From the NCBI GenBank assembly GCA_022616415.1, contig JAKEEU010000065.1, forward strand, positions 62,001 through 126,000: a stretch of 64,000 nt of DNA, given 5' to 3'. The notes under the pieces were generated by a model. The model was not told the DNA's origin and did no database searches. It saw only the letters and a list, made by a program, of their open reading frames with translations. Both the position numbers and the translations under genes were made by a program. Origin of the DNA: Candidatus Zhuqueibacterota bacterium (GTDB lineage: Bacteria > Zhuqueibacterota > Zhuqueibacteria > Zhuqueibacterales > Zhuqueibacteraceae). Positions within the stretch are counted from its first letter, which is position 1. Each line of letters opens with the position of its first letter. Below are positions 1-8,709 of this stretch, in pieces.

Positions 1-1764
1 TTCCACACTTATCTCGTGCTCCGCGACGGCGCTTCGCCGCAAACGCTGGAGGCAAAATTTCCGGCGGCCATCAAGAAATATGCCTCGGCGCAAATTGCCG
101 CGCGCTTCGGCCAAACGTTTGAAGAGCGCCTGGCCGCAGGATATGAAACCAATTGGTCGCTGCTGCCGGTCACTGACATTCATCTCCATTCCCAGCGCGA
201 GTATGAAATCGAGCCGAACGGGAATATCATGACCGTCTATCTTTTTTCGGCCATTGCCGTGATCGTGTTGTTGATCGCGTGTGTTAATTTCACGAACCTC
301 GCCACCGCCCGCGCCGCCGGCCGCGCCAAAGAGATCGGCATTCGCAAAGTCGTCGGCTCGAACCGCGCGCAATTGCTGCGGCAATTTTTGGCAGAAGCGA
401 TCTTGTTGAGCCTAATCGGCCTGCTCGCGGCCATCGTGCTGGCCGAATTGTTTCTACCGGTTTTCAACAACCTCGCCGGCAAACAAATTCAAACCGCCTT
501 CTTTGAACGGCCCGGATCCATCGTCGCATTGTTGGGCATCGGAATTTTTGTGGGGCTTTTGGCCGGCAGTTATCCGGCTTTCGTGCTCTCGGCGTTGCGT
601 CCGGTGCTCGTGTTAAAAAGCGCCTCGCCCGCGGGCACCAGCGGCGCCTGGATACGCCGAGGCCTGGTGGTTTTCCAATTCGCCATTTCCGTTGCATTGA
701 TTGCCGGAACTTTGATCGTCCACCACCAGCTCGATTTCATTTCGAGCCGCCGGCTCGGGTTTGACAAAGAACAAGTGCTGGTGGTCAAGCGCGCCTCAGC
801 TTTGGGCCGGCAGCCCGAGACGTTCAAGCAACGATTGTTGCAGAACCCCGGCGTCATCAACGCCGCGACCTCCACGACGCTGCCCGGCAAGCTTTACGGC
901 CGCAGCACGTATCGCGCGCCGGGCGCGCCCGTAGAAAACTCGTATGGGATGCACGAAATGTATGTCGACGAAGATTTCCTTCCGGCGCTGGCCATCACAT
1001 TGGCCGCCGGCAGAAATTTTTCGCGCGATTTTGCGACCGACACTTCGGCGGTGTTATTGAATGAAGCCGCAGCCAAGCTGTTCGGTTGGGCGGATCCGCT
1101 CGGCCAGACCCTGGCGCAACCCGGCGACTCGTTGTGGCGCGCCACCGTCATCGGCGTCGTGAAAGATTTTCATTTTGAGTCGCTGCACAAGCCGATTCAG
1201 CCGCTGGTCATTTTGCACCAACCTTTCTACCAGTATCTGTCGATTCGTCTTCGGCCGGAGAATCTCGCCGCGACGGTGCAGGCGGTGGAGTTGCTTTGGA
1301 AAGAATTTGTGCCGCAGCAGCCGTTCGAGTTTTCATTTCTCGACCAGGATTTCGACGCGCTGTATCGGGCCGAGGAGCGCACCGGAAAAATCTTCGGTCT
1401 TTTCACGGCGCTGGCGATTTTCATCGCCTGTCTGGGGCAATTCGGGCTTGCCTCTTACACGATTCAAAAACGCACCAAAGAAATCGGCGTGCGCAAAGTG
1501 CTCGGCGCCTCGGCAACGAGCATCGTGGGATTGCTCTCCAAGGAATTTGTCAAGCTGGTGATGATCGCCATGTTCATCGCCACGCCGATGGCTTATTATA
1601 TCATGAGCCGCTGGCTGCAGGATTTTGCTTATCGCATAGAGATCGGCTGGCGGGTATTCGCGCTCGCGGGCACGCTGGCGTTGGTCATCGCCTTGCTCAC
1701 GGTGAGCGTGCAATCCATCAAAGCCGCGCTGGCAAATCCGGTTGAATCCTTGCGGTATGAATAA
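1..1764 (+). CDS. Duplicated FtsX/MacB-type ABC permease, 5' end cut off by window
   Basis: The reading frame is open from base 1 and ends in the family tail NPVESLRYE at TAA 1762-1764, so about 200 N-terminal residues lie upstream of the window. What remains is the end of the first extracytoplasmic domain (with the conserved DIHLHSQ stretch), the first FtsX membrane block with coupling motif RAKEIGIRKVVG near codon 108, the second MacB-like extracytoplasmic domain (codons about 250-450) and the second FtsX block with RTKEIGVRKVLGAS near codon 491. An integral inner-membrane permease is expected. It is the first of the array and is followed by a family A word repeat. The substrate is unknown. 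Confidence 0.93.
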   Translation, partial: FHTYLVLRDGASPQTLEAKFPAAIKKYASAQIAARFGQTFEERLAAGYETNWSLLPVTDIHLHSQREYEIEPNGNIMTVYLFSAIAVIVLLIACVNFTNLATARAAGRAKEIGIRKVVGSNRAQLLRQFLAEAILLSLIGLLAAIVLAELFLPVFNNLAGKQIQTAFFERPGSIVALLGIGIFVGLLAGSYPAFVLSALRPVLVLKSASPAGTSGAWIRRGLVVFQFAISVALIAGTLIVHHQLDFISSRRLGFDKEQVLVVKRASALGRQPETFKQRLLQNPGVINAATSTTLPGKLYGRSTYRAPGAPVENSYGMHEMYVDEDFLPALAITLAAGRNFSRDFATDTSAVLLNEAAAKLFGWADPLGQTLAQPGDSLWRATVIGVVKDFHFESLHKPIQPLVILHQPFYQYLSIRLRPENLAATVQAVELLWKEFVPQQPFEFSFLDQDFDALYRAEERTGKIFGLFTALAIFIACLGQFGLASYTIQKRTKEIGVRKVLGASATSIVGLLSKEFVKLVMIAMFIATPMAYYIMSRWLQDFAYRIEIGWRVFALAGTLALVIALLTVSVQSIKAALANPVESLRYE

Positions 1765-1811
1765 GCAGAGGGCGGAGGGCTTAGAGCAGAGGGCAAAGGG
1801 CGGAGGGCAAC
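1765..1811 (+). repeat. Family A word repeat (GAGGGC), direct only
   Basis: Degenerate copies of GCAGAGGGC / GGAGGGCTTA begin at the first base after the permease stop. No reverse-complement arm follows here, unlike most other A copies. Confidence 0.7.
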
Positions 1812-1826
1812 AAGGAGCATGAAACG

Positions 1827-2875
1827 TTGAATATCGTCCGAATGAAATATTTTCGCAGCAAGATCGATTGCCTGGCTCAAGCCGCTTGGCTATTGGCCGG
1901 ACTTTTCATCTTGCTCACGATGCTGGCATGTGTGGCTTCATCCGTCCAAGACCGCGAAAGAGGCTGGCGCGCGGATATTGATTTCCTGCTGAAAGAAACG
2001 CAGCGGCAGCATTACATTTATAAATCGCGGAAGAAGCGATGGCCCAAATGGACGAATTGGTGAGTCGCGACAATGTGATGGGCATCAAATGGATTGGGCC
2101 GTTGCTCCTGCGCTTTCGCGGCGCGCTAGAAATCGTTTCAACCGGCGTGAATCCGCGAGGAACGAAAATCCCTTTGACACTCGCTGATGGCGATGGCAAT
2201 GCGACCGAGGCTGAGCTCGAATTGATCCCCGCGCCGCGCATGCGAGGCGTGCCTAAGTTGAATGCATCGAAGCTGTCTCAAGCGCAATCTGCTCCGCTTT
2301 ACTTGCAAAATGTGGCCACGCTTTATTGGCTCAAGGAGCTGCCGGAGGCTAACGCGGTGTATGTGCAATTCAATCAAGTCGTCGATGGCGCCGATGAAAC
2401 GCTCGCCGCCTTTGCCGCGCGCTTGCAACAAGTTTTAGATAAAAGTCTGCCGGCGACTTTGATTGTCGACGTGCGGCACAACAACGGCGGCAATGCGGAT
2501 TTGTTGTCGCCGTTCATCGATGTGCTTGTAAAATTTGAGCGCCGCCAGCAGCGTAACAAGCTGTTCATCCTGACCGGGCGCAACACGTTTTCGGCGGCGC
2601 AGATTTTCATCAACCGTGTCGATCGCTTGACCAACGCGATTTTCGCCGGTGAACCGAGCAGCTCGAAACCCAATTTCGTCGGCGAAGAAAACGAAGTGAT
2701 TCTGCCGTGGAGCGGCGCCATCTGCAGCATCTCCAATCGTTATCACGAATCCATTCCCGGCGATCAGCGAATTTGGATCGAGCCGGCACTCGGGGTCGAG
2801 CTCTCTTCGCATGATTACTTTGCCAACCGCGATCCGGTGCTGAAAGCTGTTCTAAATACGTCAAAAAGTCATTAG
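1827..2875 (+). pseudogene. Broken S41-type (tail-specific) protease-like gene
   Basis: The gene starts at TTG 1827, nine bases after AAGGAG. The first frame (to 2063) encodes a hydrophobic signal with a possible lipobox (LLTMLAC) and an opening like S41-family proteins, ending near HYIYKSR. The matching C-terminal part continues in another frame (open from about 2020, ATG 2039) with ELVSRDNVMGIKWIGP, the S41-like strand IVDVRHNNGG and the catalytic-serine motif TFSAAQ. Family members normally have about 100 residues between these pieces, including a GDGH-type stretch, and these are missing. An internal deletion plus a frameshift is the simplest reading. The catalytic half is intact as an ORF but would lack its export signal. 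Translation of 2039-2875 as a cytoplasmic fragment cannot be excluded. Confidence 0.7.
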
Positions 2876-2907
2876 CTGCAAATGTGATGATGGAAGGCGT
2901 TTTGATC

Positions 2908-3978
2908 ATGAATAATTTTTCTTTTCTTGCCCTTGCATTTCTATTCTTGTCTTCTGCTGCCGGAGCACAAGAAGAACGAATTAATGGATGGGAAATCAGC
3001 AAGGAATCTTACAACAGAGAGAAAATATCTCAGTTAAAAAATAACATCCTCGATGGCACATACAAGGAAATAAACAGTGTCATCGTGGTCAAGAATAACA
3101 AATTGCTGATTGAGGAATATTTTAACGGCGCTGGCAGAAACACGACTCACGACGCGCGCTCGGTAGGCAAAACTTTTGCTTCGGCTGTGACAGGCATCGC
3201 TTTGCAAGAAGGGTATTTAAAGAATATCGATCAGACGCTTTCTGAATTTTATGATTTGAAAAAGTACAGAAATTTCAACGAGGGGAAAGCGAAGGTAACC
3301 TTGAAGAATCTTCTGACCATGAGCTCGGGTTTCGACGGATTCGATTTCGACGAAAAGTCCATCGGCAACGAGGAAAATATGTACCCTCAACCCGATTGGG
3401 TTGCCTGGACGCTCAACCTGCCGATGGCAACCGACAGGGAACCGGGGCAAAAATGGTATTATTTCACGGCAGGCGTCGTCTTGCTTGGCGATATCCTCAA
3501 CGAAACCGTGCCAGGGGGATTGGAAAAATATGCCGACGCCAAATTATTCAAGCCGCTGGGCATCGAGAATTATCAGTGGCAATACACGCCGCAGCACGTT
3601 CCAAATACCGCAGGTGGGATCAGGCTCACCCCATTGGATTTCGCCAAGTTCGGGCAACTGTATAAGAACAACGGAAAATGGAACGGCCGGCAAATTCTAC
3701 CGGAAGAGTGGGTGGCTCAATCTTTTACAAAACATTATGCGACCACGAACGAAGGGGAGTCCTACGGATATTTATGGTGGAACAAGACCTATCAGGCAAA
3801 TGGAAAACCCTGCGAGGTTTATTATTGCAGTGGCAATGGCGGCAACAAAATTTTTGTGTTCACGGAACATCCCATAGTCGTTGTCGTAACGGCAAGCGCT
3901 TACAACCGAAGATATGCACATCCGCAGGTGGATGAGATGATGCAGAGCTACATTATTCCAGCCGTGATTGAAGACTGA
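2908..3978 (+). CDS. Exported serine hydrolase, class C beta-lactamase/penicillin-binding-like
   Basis: 356 residues from ATG 2908, chosen because GGAAGG lies 10 bases upstream and the protein then opens with a clean signal peptide (MNNFSFLALAF...SSAAGAQ). The ATG at 2884 would only add eight polar residues. The SxxK nucleophile motif is S85-V-G-K88. The second motif, usually Y-x-N, reads Y-F-T inside EPGQKWYYFTAG, and the final motif, usually HGG or KTG, reads GNGGNKI near the C-terminus. Fold-level features (LLTMSSGFDG, LDFAKFGQLYKNNGKWNG, YGYLWWN) are typical of periplasmic serine hydrolases of the beta-lactamase superfamily. The changed second and third motifs suggest an esterase or peptidase rather than an antibiotic-degrading enzyme. 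Length is normal. Codon use looks slightly more AT-rich than the permeases around it. Confidence 0.88.
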   Translation: MNNFSFLALAFLFLSSAAGAQEERINGWEISKESYNREKISQLKNNILDGTYKEINSVIVVKNNKLLIEEYFNGAGRNTTHDARSVGKTFASAVTGIALQEGYLKNIDQTLSEFYDLKKYRNFNEGKAKVTLKNLLTMSSGFDGFDFDEKSIGNEENMYPQPDWVAWTLNLPMATDREPGQKWYYFTAGVVLLGDILNETVPGGLEKYADAKLFKPLGIENYQWQYTPQHVPNTAGGIRLTPLDFAKFGQLYKNNGKWNGRQILPEEWVAQSFTKHYATTNEGESYGYLWWNKTYQANGKPCEVYYCSGNGGNKIFVFTEHPIVVVVTASAYNRRYAHPQVDEMMQSYIIPAVIED

Positions 3979-3995
3979 GTTGTAACAAGCCCATT

Positions 3996-4270
3996 ATGCT
4001 CAAAAACTACCTGAAAAGTCGCGCTAAGAAATCTGCGCCGGCATTGCAAGAAGAGTATCCGGAGATCGTGGCAGCGGTACAATGCTGGCAATGGTGCAAG
4101 GCGTTGATCATTTACCGGGAAATGCGCTTTTACGAAGAGCGTTCGTTTTTACGGATCCCGAAGTGTTCGACGTTTTTACGTTTTCCTTAATGATTGCACT
4201 GCTGACAGTGAGCACGCAGGCCATCAAAGCAGCGCTGGCAAATCCGGTGGAGGCGCTAAGATACGAATGA
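3996..4270 (+). pseudogene. Gutted permease copy: start, scraps and tail only
   Basis: Begins with the family start MLKNYLK at ATG 3996, then keeps only short pieces of the first extracytoplasmic domain (LQEEYPEIVAAV, then MRFYEERSF in one frame and VFTDPEVFDVFTF in another) and jumps to the complete family tail (IALLTVSTQAIKAALANPV...) ending in TGA 4268-4270. About 700 codons are gone and at least one frameshift separates the parts. The scraps resemble the 14198/43869 subfamily (LAEEYPEV..., FYEE...). A remnant of deletion, not a small protein. Confidence 0.85.
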
Positions 4271-4347
4271 TTGCGGAATGTGGATTTCGGATTGCGGCTC
4301 TACAGACAATCAAGCTTCCGCAATCCGCAACCCCAAATCCGAAATGG
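4271..4347 (+). repeat. Family G word repeat (GGATTGCGG), inverted
   Basis: Starts right after the pseudogene stop. Left arm words TTGCGG/GGATTTCGG/GGATTGCGG, right arm their complement; GGATTGCGG at 4289-4297 pairs perfectly with CCGCAATCC at 4318-4326. Confidence 0.7.
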
Positions 4348-4354
4348 AGACACC

Positions 4355-6745
4355 ATGTTCAAAAACTTCTTCAAGCTTTCCTTGCGCAGCATGGCAAGAA
4401 ACAAGATACATGCGCTGATCAACGTCGCCGGCTTGTCGCTGGGCATTGTCGGCGCGCTCGTTATTTTTTTGATCATCCGCTTCGAGCTGGGCTTTGACGT
4501 GTATCATCGCGAGGCGGATCGCATCTATCGCCTCGTGCGCACCTCCAATGAATTTGGCAAAACCATGCACACGCCCGGTGTGCCGTATCCTCTGCCGCAC
4601 GCCTTGCGAAACGATTTCCCGGAAATCGAACACGTCGCCATTGTCGATGCCAACTTCACGCCGTCCGTGTTTGCTGTCACGCGCAGCGACGGTACTATCG
4701 CGAAATTCAAAGAAGAAAAGGGCGTGGCTTTCATCGATCCGGCCTACTTCAAAATTTTCAGCCAGCAGTGGCTGGCGGGCGATCCGGAACGCGCTTTATC
4801 AGCTCCCCATTCGATAGTTATTTCGAAGGGAATAGCAGAAAAATTTTTCGGCCAGGAAGATCCCATCGGCAAGCGCATTACTTACGATAGAAACCATGAA
4901 GTGCAAGTCACCGGCGTCGTGGCCGATGTTCCTCCCAACAGCGATCTCCCGTTCAATCTGCTTATCGCCTACGATCATAAAGAGAGAGGCAACGACAACT
5001 GGGGTAGTGTTTCCAGCGCGACGCAATGCTATCTCAAATTGCCCGCGCGCCTCGATCCCAAACAGATTGAAAGCCGGCTCGGAGCATTCTTGGTCAAATA
5101 TCAAAAAGAAGACGAAGCAAAAACAGTCACGATGAGCTTGCAACCCCTGCGCGACCTCCATTTCGATACGCATTTCGGCACATTCGGCGGTAGAACGGTT
5201 GCCAAATCTACGCTTCTGGCGTTGGGTATGATCGGCGTGCTCCTACTCATCACCGCGTGCATCAACTTCGTCAATCTCAACACCGCCCTGGCGGTGAGGC
5301 GTTCCAAAGAAGTGGGCGTGCGCAAGGTGCTCGGCAGCACCAGGCCTCAGCTCGTGCTGCACTTTCTTGCCGAAACGGCGACGGTGATGCTGTTGGCGAT
5401 CGTGATCTCCTTGGCGCTGGCGGAAATCGTGCTGGTGCAGTTGCAACCCCTGCTGGGATATCGTTTGGAATTGCATCTTTTCGGCGACGCCGCCATTCCG
5501 ATATTTCTGCTCGCGCTTTTGGTTTTGGTCACCATCAGTGCCGGATTCTATCCGGCTTTGCACCTGTCGGGTTTCAACGCGAGCGCGGCGTTGCGGAACA
5601 AATTGAGCTCCCGTTATAGTGAAGGCCTGCCGCTGCGGAAAGGCCTGGTGCTGGTTCAGTTTGCGATTTCGCAGGCGCTGATTATTTGCACGATCGTGAT
5701 CAGCAGCCAAATCGCCTACTTTCAAAAGGCCGATATGGGGTTCAACCGCGAAGCCATCGTCGAGGTGGAATTGCCGGCCAACGAACGGGAGAAATTGGTG
5801 CGGCTCAAAAATCAGCTTGTGCAGCACACCGCGATCAAATACGCCAGCTTTTCCAATAGCGGTGCCGCCTCGGGCAATGTGTGGACGAGCAATTATTCCT
5901 TGCGCGATTCCAGCGAAGTCAAAGAAGGCCGTACCCATGTCAAGTTCATCGACGAGAATTTCATCGCGACCTACGAGCTGAAGCTGTTGGCCGGCGAGGG
6001 CTTGGCTGCAACCGATACGCTGAAAAAGTATATTGTCAATCGAACGTTTGCCGAAGAGACGGGATACGGCGACAATCTCGATGGTCTCTTGGGCAAATAC
6101 GTTCAGATTTGGGGGCGGGAGGCGCCGATTGCCGGCGTGGTCAGTGATTTCAACACCAGCTCGTTGCACCAAAAGCTGGAACCCGTCGTTTTGTCGATGC
6201 GGCACAACTATTGGCAGGCCGGCATCAAAATCGATTTGCAAAATACGAAAAGCGCGCTGGCGGCCATCGAACAGGCTTGGTCGTCCGTTTATCCAGAATA
6301 CGTTTTTGGCTACACGTTTCTCGATGAGACCATTGCCAAGTTTTATGAAGACGAGCAGAAAACCGCGCGGCTGATGAATATTTTTACCGTCGTGGCCATC
6401 TTCATCGGTTGCCTGGGGCTGTTTGGTCTGGTTTCTTATATGACGGCACAACGCACGAAAGAAATCGGCATCCGCAAAGTGTTGGGCGCCAATTTGGCCA
6501 ATATCCTGGCGATGTTTCTGAAAGAATTTGCGTTTTTAATTTTGCTCGCTTTCGTCGTGGCGGCGCCGGTGGCTTATTACTTTATGCAAACCTGGCTGGC
6601 TGATTTCGCTTACCGCATCGAGTTGGGCGGCGGCATTTTTCTTTTGGCTCTGCTGGCAGCGTTTGCGATTGCCTTGATCACGGTGGGCTATAAGTCCTTG
6701 CGGGCCGCGCTGGCGAACCCGGTGGAGGCGCTGCGGTATGAGTAA
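4355..6745 (+). CDS. Duplicated FtsX/MacB-type ABC permease, QFAISQ subfamily
   Basis: 796 residues from ATG 4355 (MFKNFFKLSLRSM), preceded by GGAG at a 6-base gap; the longer frame from 4271 only translates the spacer. Domain order, typical for the array: TM1 at about 20-42, MacB-like extracytoplasmic domain to about 275, three TMs of the first FtsX block (about 280-410) with coupling motif RSKEVGVRKVLGS near 316, TM5 near 430-455, second extracytoplasmic domain, and the last FtsX block with RTKEIGIRKVLGAN near 700. It is closest to the copy at 20537: both have a QFAISQAL TM5 opening and a DDxIAxFYExE-like segment before the last block. Expected in the inner membrane, working with a separate ATPase. 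Substrate unknown. Confidence 0.95.
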   Translation: MFKNFFKLSLRSMARNKIHALINVAGLSLGIVGALVIFLIIRFELGFDVYHREADRIYRLVRTSNEFGKTMHTPGVPYPLPHALRNDFPEIEHVAIVDANFTPSVFAVTRSDGTIAKFKEEKGVAFIDPAYFKIFSQQWLAGDPERALSAPHSIVISKGIAEKFFGQEDPIGKRITYDRNHEVQVTGVVADVPPNSDLPFNLLIAYDHKERGNDNWGSVSSATQCYLKLPARLDPKQIESRLGAFLVKYQKEDEAKTVTMSLQPLRDLHFDTHFGTFGGRTVAKSTLLALGMIGVLLLITACINFVNLNTALAVRRSKEVGVRKVLGSTRPQLVLHFLAETATVMLLAIVISLALAEIVLVQLQPLLGYRLELHLFGDAAIPIFLLALLVLVTISAGFYPALHLSGFNASAALRNKLSSRYSEGLPLRKGLVLVQFAISQALIICTIVISSQIAYFQKADMGFNREAIVEVELPANEREKLVRLKNQLVQHTAIKYASFSNSGAASGNVWTSNYSLRDSSEVKEGRTHVKFIDENFIATYELKLLAGEGLAATDTLKKYIVNRTFAEETGYGDNLDGLLGKYVQIWGREAPIAGVVSDFNTSSLHQKLEPVVLSMRHNYWQAGIKIDLQNTKSALAAIEQAWSSVYPEYVFGYTFLDETIAKFYEDEQKTARLMNIFTVVAIFIGCLGLFGLVSYMTAQRTKEIGIRKVLGANLANILAMFLKEFAFLILLAFVVAAPVAYYFMQTWLADFAYRIELGGGIFLLALLAAFAIALITVGYKSLRAALANPVEALRYE

Positions 6746-6786
6746 TAAAACGTGAGGCGTGATGCGTAAAACGTAATTCGTTTTAT
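6746..6786 (+). repeat. Family C word repeat (AAAACGTGA/GCGTAA)
   Basis: Words AAAACGT, GGCGTGATGCGTAA and ACGTAATTCG follow the permease stop directly, ending in CGTTTTAT, which is complementary to the opening TAAAACG. Confidence 0.65.
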
Positions 6787-6834
6787 TTTCGCCTTTCGGT
6801 GATAAACAAGAACCTCTCGCGTGACCCAAGAACG

Positions 6835-6861
6835 GGCGATCCATTTCCCCAATGGGTCGCC
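6835..6861 (+). promoter_or_regulatory. Hairpin in the leader of the YceI-TPR gene
   Basis: GGCGATCCATT (6835-6845) can pair along all 11 bases with AATGGGTCGCC (6851-6861), with one G-U pair and a 5-base loop. No T-run follows, so it is not an intrinsic terminator. It lies 115 bases before the start codon and could be a leader structure. Function inferred only. Confidence 0.4.
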
Positions 6862-6976
6862 TGTTCGACTTGCTATGAGCAATGATTTTGCAAATATTTC
6901 TGAGCGCAAAGCACTCCGTCTGAACTGTTGCGGAGTTTTTGAAGTTCAGTCAACTCGACTAATTTCAGAGGTGAAC

Positions 6977-7990
6977 ATGCTCAAAGGTAAATTTTTCCTG
7001 GCTGCCGCTATTGCTTTTTTGTTCTGTGCCGTTCCCGATATGTTTTATGGGCATCCGCCCGGTGATGACTTCAACCTCTCGCAAGTCTATCCCATCGATC
7101 GAGGGCATTCCTACGTCGGATTCACGGTCAAGTACATGGGGTTTGCCAAAGTGCGGGGCCGGTTTGCGGATTTCTCCGGCGCGTTTCGTTATGATCCCAA
7201 TGACGTCACCAAAACTTCCGCTACGGTCATCATCAAAGTCGAGAGCATCGATACGGATCATGATTTCCGGGACAGGGATTTGAAATCGGCCAACTGGTTT
7301 GAAGCGGAAAAATACCCGCTCATGAAGTTTCAAAGCAAGCGCGTGATAAAAGACCAAACCGGTGTTGAAGTGATCGGCGATCTGACGATCAGAGATGTCA
7401 CCAAAGAAGTCGCGCTCAAAATGGAATATCATTCGGGTGTGCAAAAAGATATTCGCGGCGATACGCAAGTTATTTTTACCGGCAGCACGATGATCGATCG
7501 CAAGGAATTCGGCGTCAAGGGTGAAAGATGGAGCGCAGTCAAAGAAGGGATTACCGCAGTGGCTTCTGAAGTCGAAATTGAGCTGAACATTTTGGGAAAA
7601 CAAATCAACGCACCCAATTTCAGGAATTGGGTCAGCAACCTCGAAAGTCCACAGGGCAAGATTTATAAAACCGTCACCGAGAGCGGCGTGGCCGGTGGGA
7701 TAAAGGAGTTCCAACAATTGAAATCTGCCGGCGGCGATCAAATTTCATCCGGTGTGCTGAATGTTGTGGGTTACATGCTCTTGAAAGAAGGCAAGGCCGA
7801 CGAAGCCCTGCAAATATTCCAGCATAATGCCGGAGTATTCGCCGATGATCCGAATATTTATGATTCGCTCGGCGAAGCTTATGGGTTGAAGGGCGATAAG
7901 CCAAACGCCGTCAAAAATTACAAGCTGGCGCTGGAAAAAGATCCGCTCAATGCCAACGCCATGGAAATTTTGCGGCATTTGGAGAAATAA
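6977..7990 (+). CDS. Exported YceI-family lipid-binding-like protein with C-terminal TPR region
   Basis: 337 residues from ATG 6977; AGAGGTG sits 3-9 bases before it and the protein then starts with a signal peptide (MLKGKFFLAAAIAFLFCAV). A frame from 6821 would add 52 residues of leader DNA. Residues about 40-200 form a YceI-type beta barrel (YPIDRGHSYVGFTVKYMG, later DRKEFGVKG), a fold that binds isoprenoid-like lipids in known members. Residues about 250-337 hold TPR-like helices (EGKADEALQIFQHN, LGEAYGLKGDKPNAVKNY). YceI alone is usually about 190 residues, so this is a fusion. Acts in the periplasm or outside. No direct link to the permeases can be shown beyond position. Confidence 0.88.
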   Translation: MLKGKFFLAAAIAFLFCAVPDMFYGHPPGDDFNLSQVYPIDRGHSYVGFTVKYMGFAKVRGRFADFSGAFRYDPNDVTKTSATVIIKVESIDTDHDFRDRDLKSANWFEAEKYPLMKFQSKRVIKDQTGVEVIGDLTIRDVTKEVALKMEYHSGVQKDIRGDTQVIFTGSTMIDRKEFGVKGERWSAVKEGITAVASEVEIELNILGKQINAPNFRNWVSNLESPQGKIYKTVTESGVAGGIKEFQQLKSAGGDQISSGVLNVVGYMLLKEGKADEALQIFQHNAGVFADDPNIYDSLGEAYGLKGDKPNAVKNYKLALEKDPLNANAMEILRHLEK

Positions 7991-8005
7991 ACAGGAAGAA
8001 TGATC

Positions 8006-8416
8006 ATGCTCAAAAACTACCTCAAAATCGCGCTGCGCAATTTGCGCAAGCACAAAGGATACACTTTCATTAACGTCGCCGGCCTCGCCATAGGCATGGC
8101 GTGCTGCCTGCTCATTCTGCCTATGTGCAATACGAGCTGAGCTACGATCGTTACAACGGGAAAGTCGGGCAAATTTATCGGCTGTGTGAACGGTTTGTCC
8201 CGGTGCAAGAGGGAGGAAGTGAATTTGTCACCGCAGCAACACCGGCGGCCTGGAGAGCCGCGTTGCTTGCCGAATTTTGCTTATCGCATTCAGATCGGCA
8301 TTGAAACATTTTTGCTGGCCGGCGTGGTGGCGTTGGTGATCGCCTTGCTGACGGTGAGCTATCAATCGATCAAAGCCGCGCTGGCCAATCCGGTTGACTC
8401 CTTGCGGTATGAATAA
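8006..8416 (+). pseudogene. Gutted permease copy: TM1 region joined to tail
   Basis: AGGAAG precedes ATG 8006. The N-terminus (MLKNYLKIALRNLRKHKGYT through GMACCLLIL) is intact, then a frameshift near 8118 moves ELSYDRYNGKVGQIYRLCE into another frame. The original frame returns with NFAYRIQIGIETFLLAG and the tail ANPVDSLRYE. Roughly 650-700 central codons are lost; the join falls at the sequence coding NFAYRI, which is strongly conserved among copies. Together with 3996-4270 it shows that copies die by central deletion that spares both ends. Confidence 0.88.
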
Positions 8417-8532
8417 AAAGTCAGATCCTGACTAGCGGGATTTATTCCATTCGACACGAATAGTGAAACAGGATGAATTCCCGCTTATCCGTATCATTTC
8501 ATCTTTTTTGTTGTTTATCTTTTTTAAATTTA

Positions 8533-8572
8533 CTGTCCGCTGGCGAACACCTACTGCTATGCCAGCGGACAG
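8533..8572. other. Perfect 12-bp inverted repeat
   Basis: CTGTCCGCTGGC (8533-8544) and GCCAGCGGACAG (8561-8572) are exact reverse complements around a 16-base loop. A T-rich run lies before, not after, the stem, so it does not fit an intrinsic terminator on the + strand. Could be the edge of a small mobile element or an operator. Confidence 0.5.
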
Positions 8573-8709
8573 CTTTCCTGCCCGATCCACTTCCCGAGCC
8601 GCCATAATTCCTTGAAAAACATAAGAGGCATGATTGTTGAATAAATCTATATTGGGACAATGGGCTTTATGTAACCATTGCCAGAATGAATCTGTCTAAC
8701 CACAAAACT

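Noticed and set aside
1741-1764. GGAGG...TATGA inside permease tails as a built-in restart site for a downstream peptide
   Set aside because: The tyrosine codon is TAT in many copies but TAC in about a third (for example 14120, 20459, 22936, 41318, 63456), which removes the ATG, so there is no general selection for it. The FG-GAP case at 33191 is a single recruitment.
1765-1820. Short open frame through the A repeat after a permease (MNKQRAEG...)
   Set aside because: Repeat composition keeps it open by chance; other A copies contain in-frame TAG from the CTTAGAGC word.
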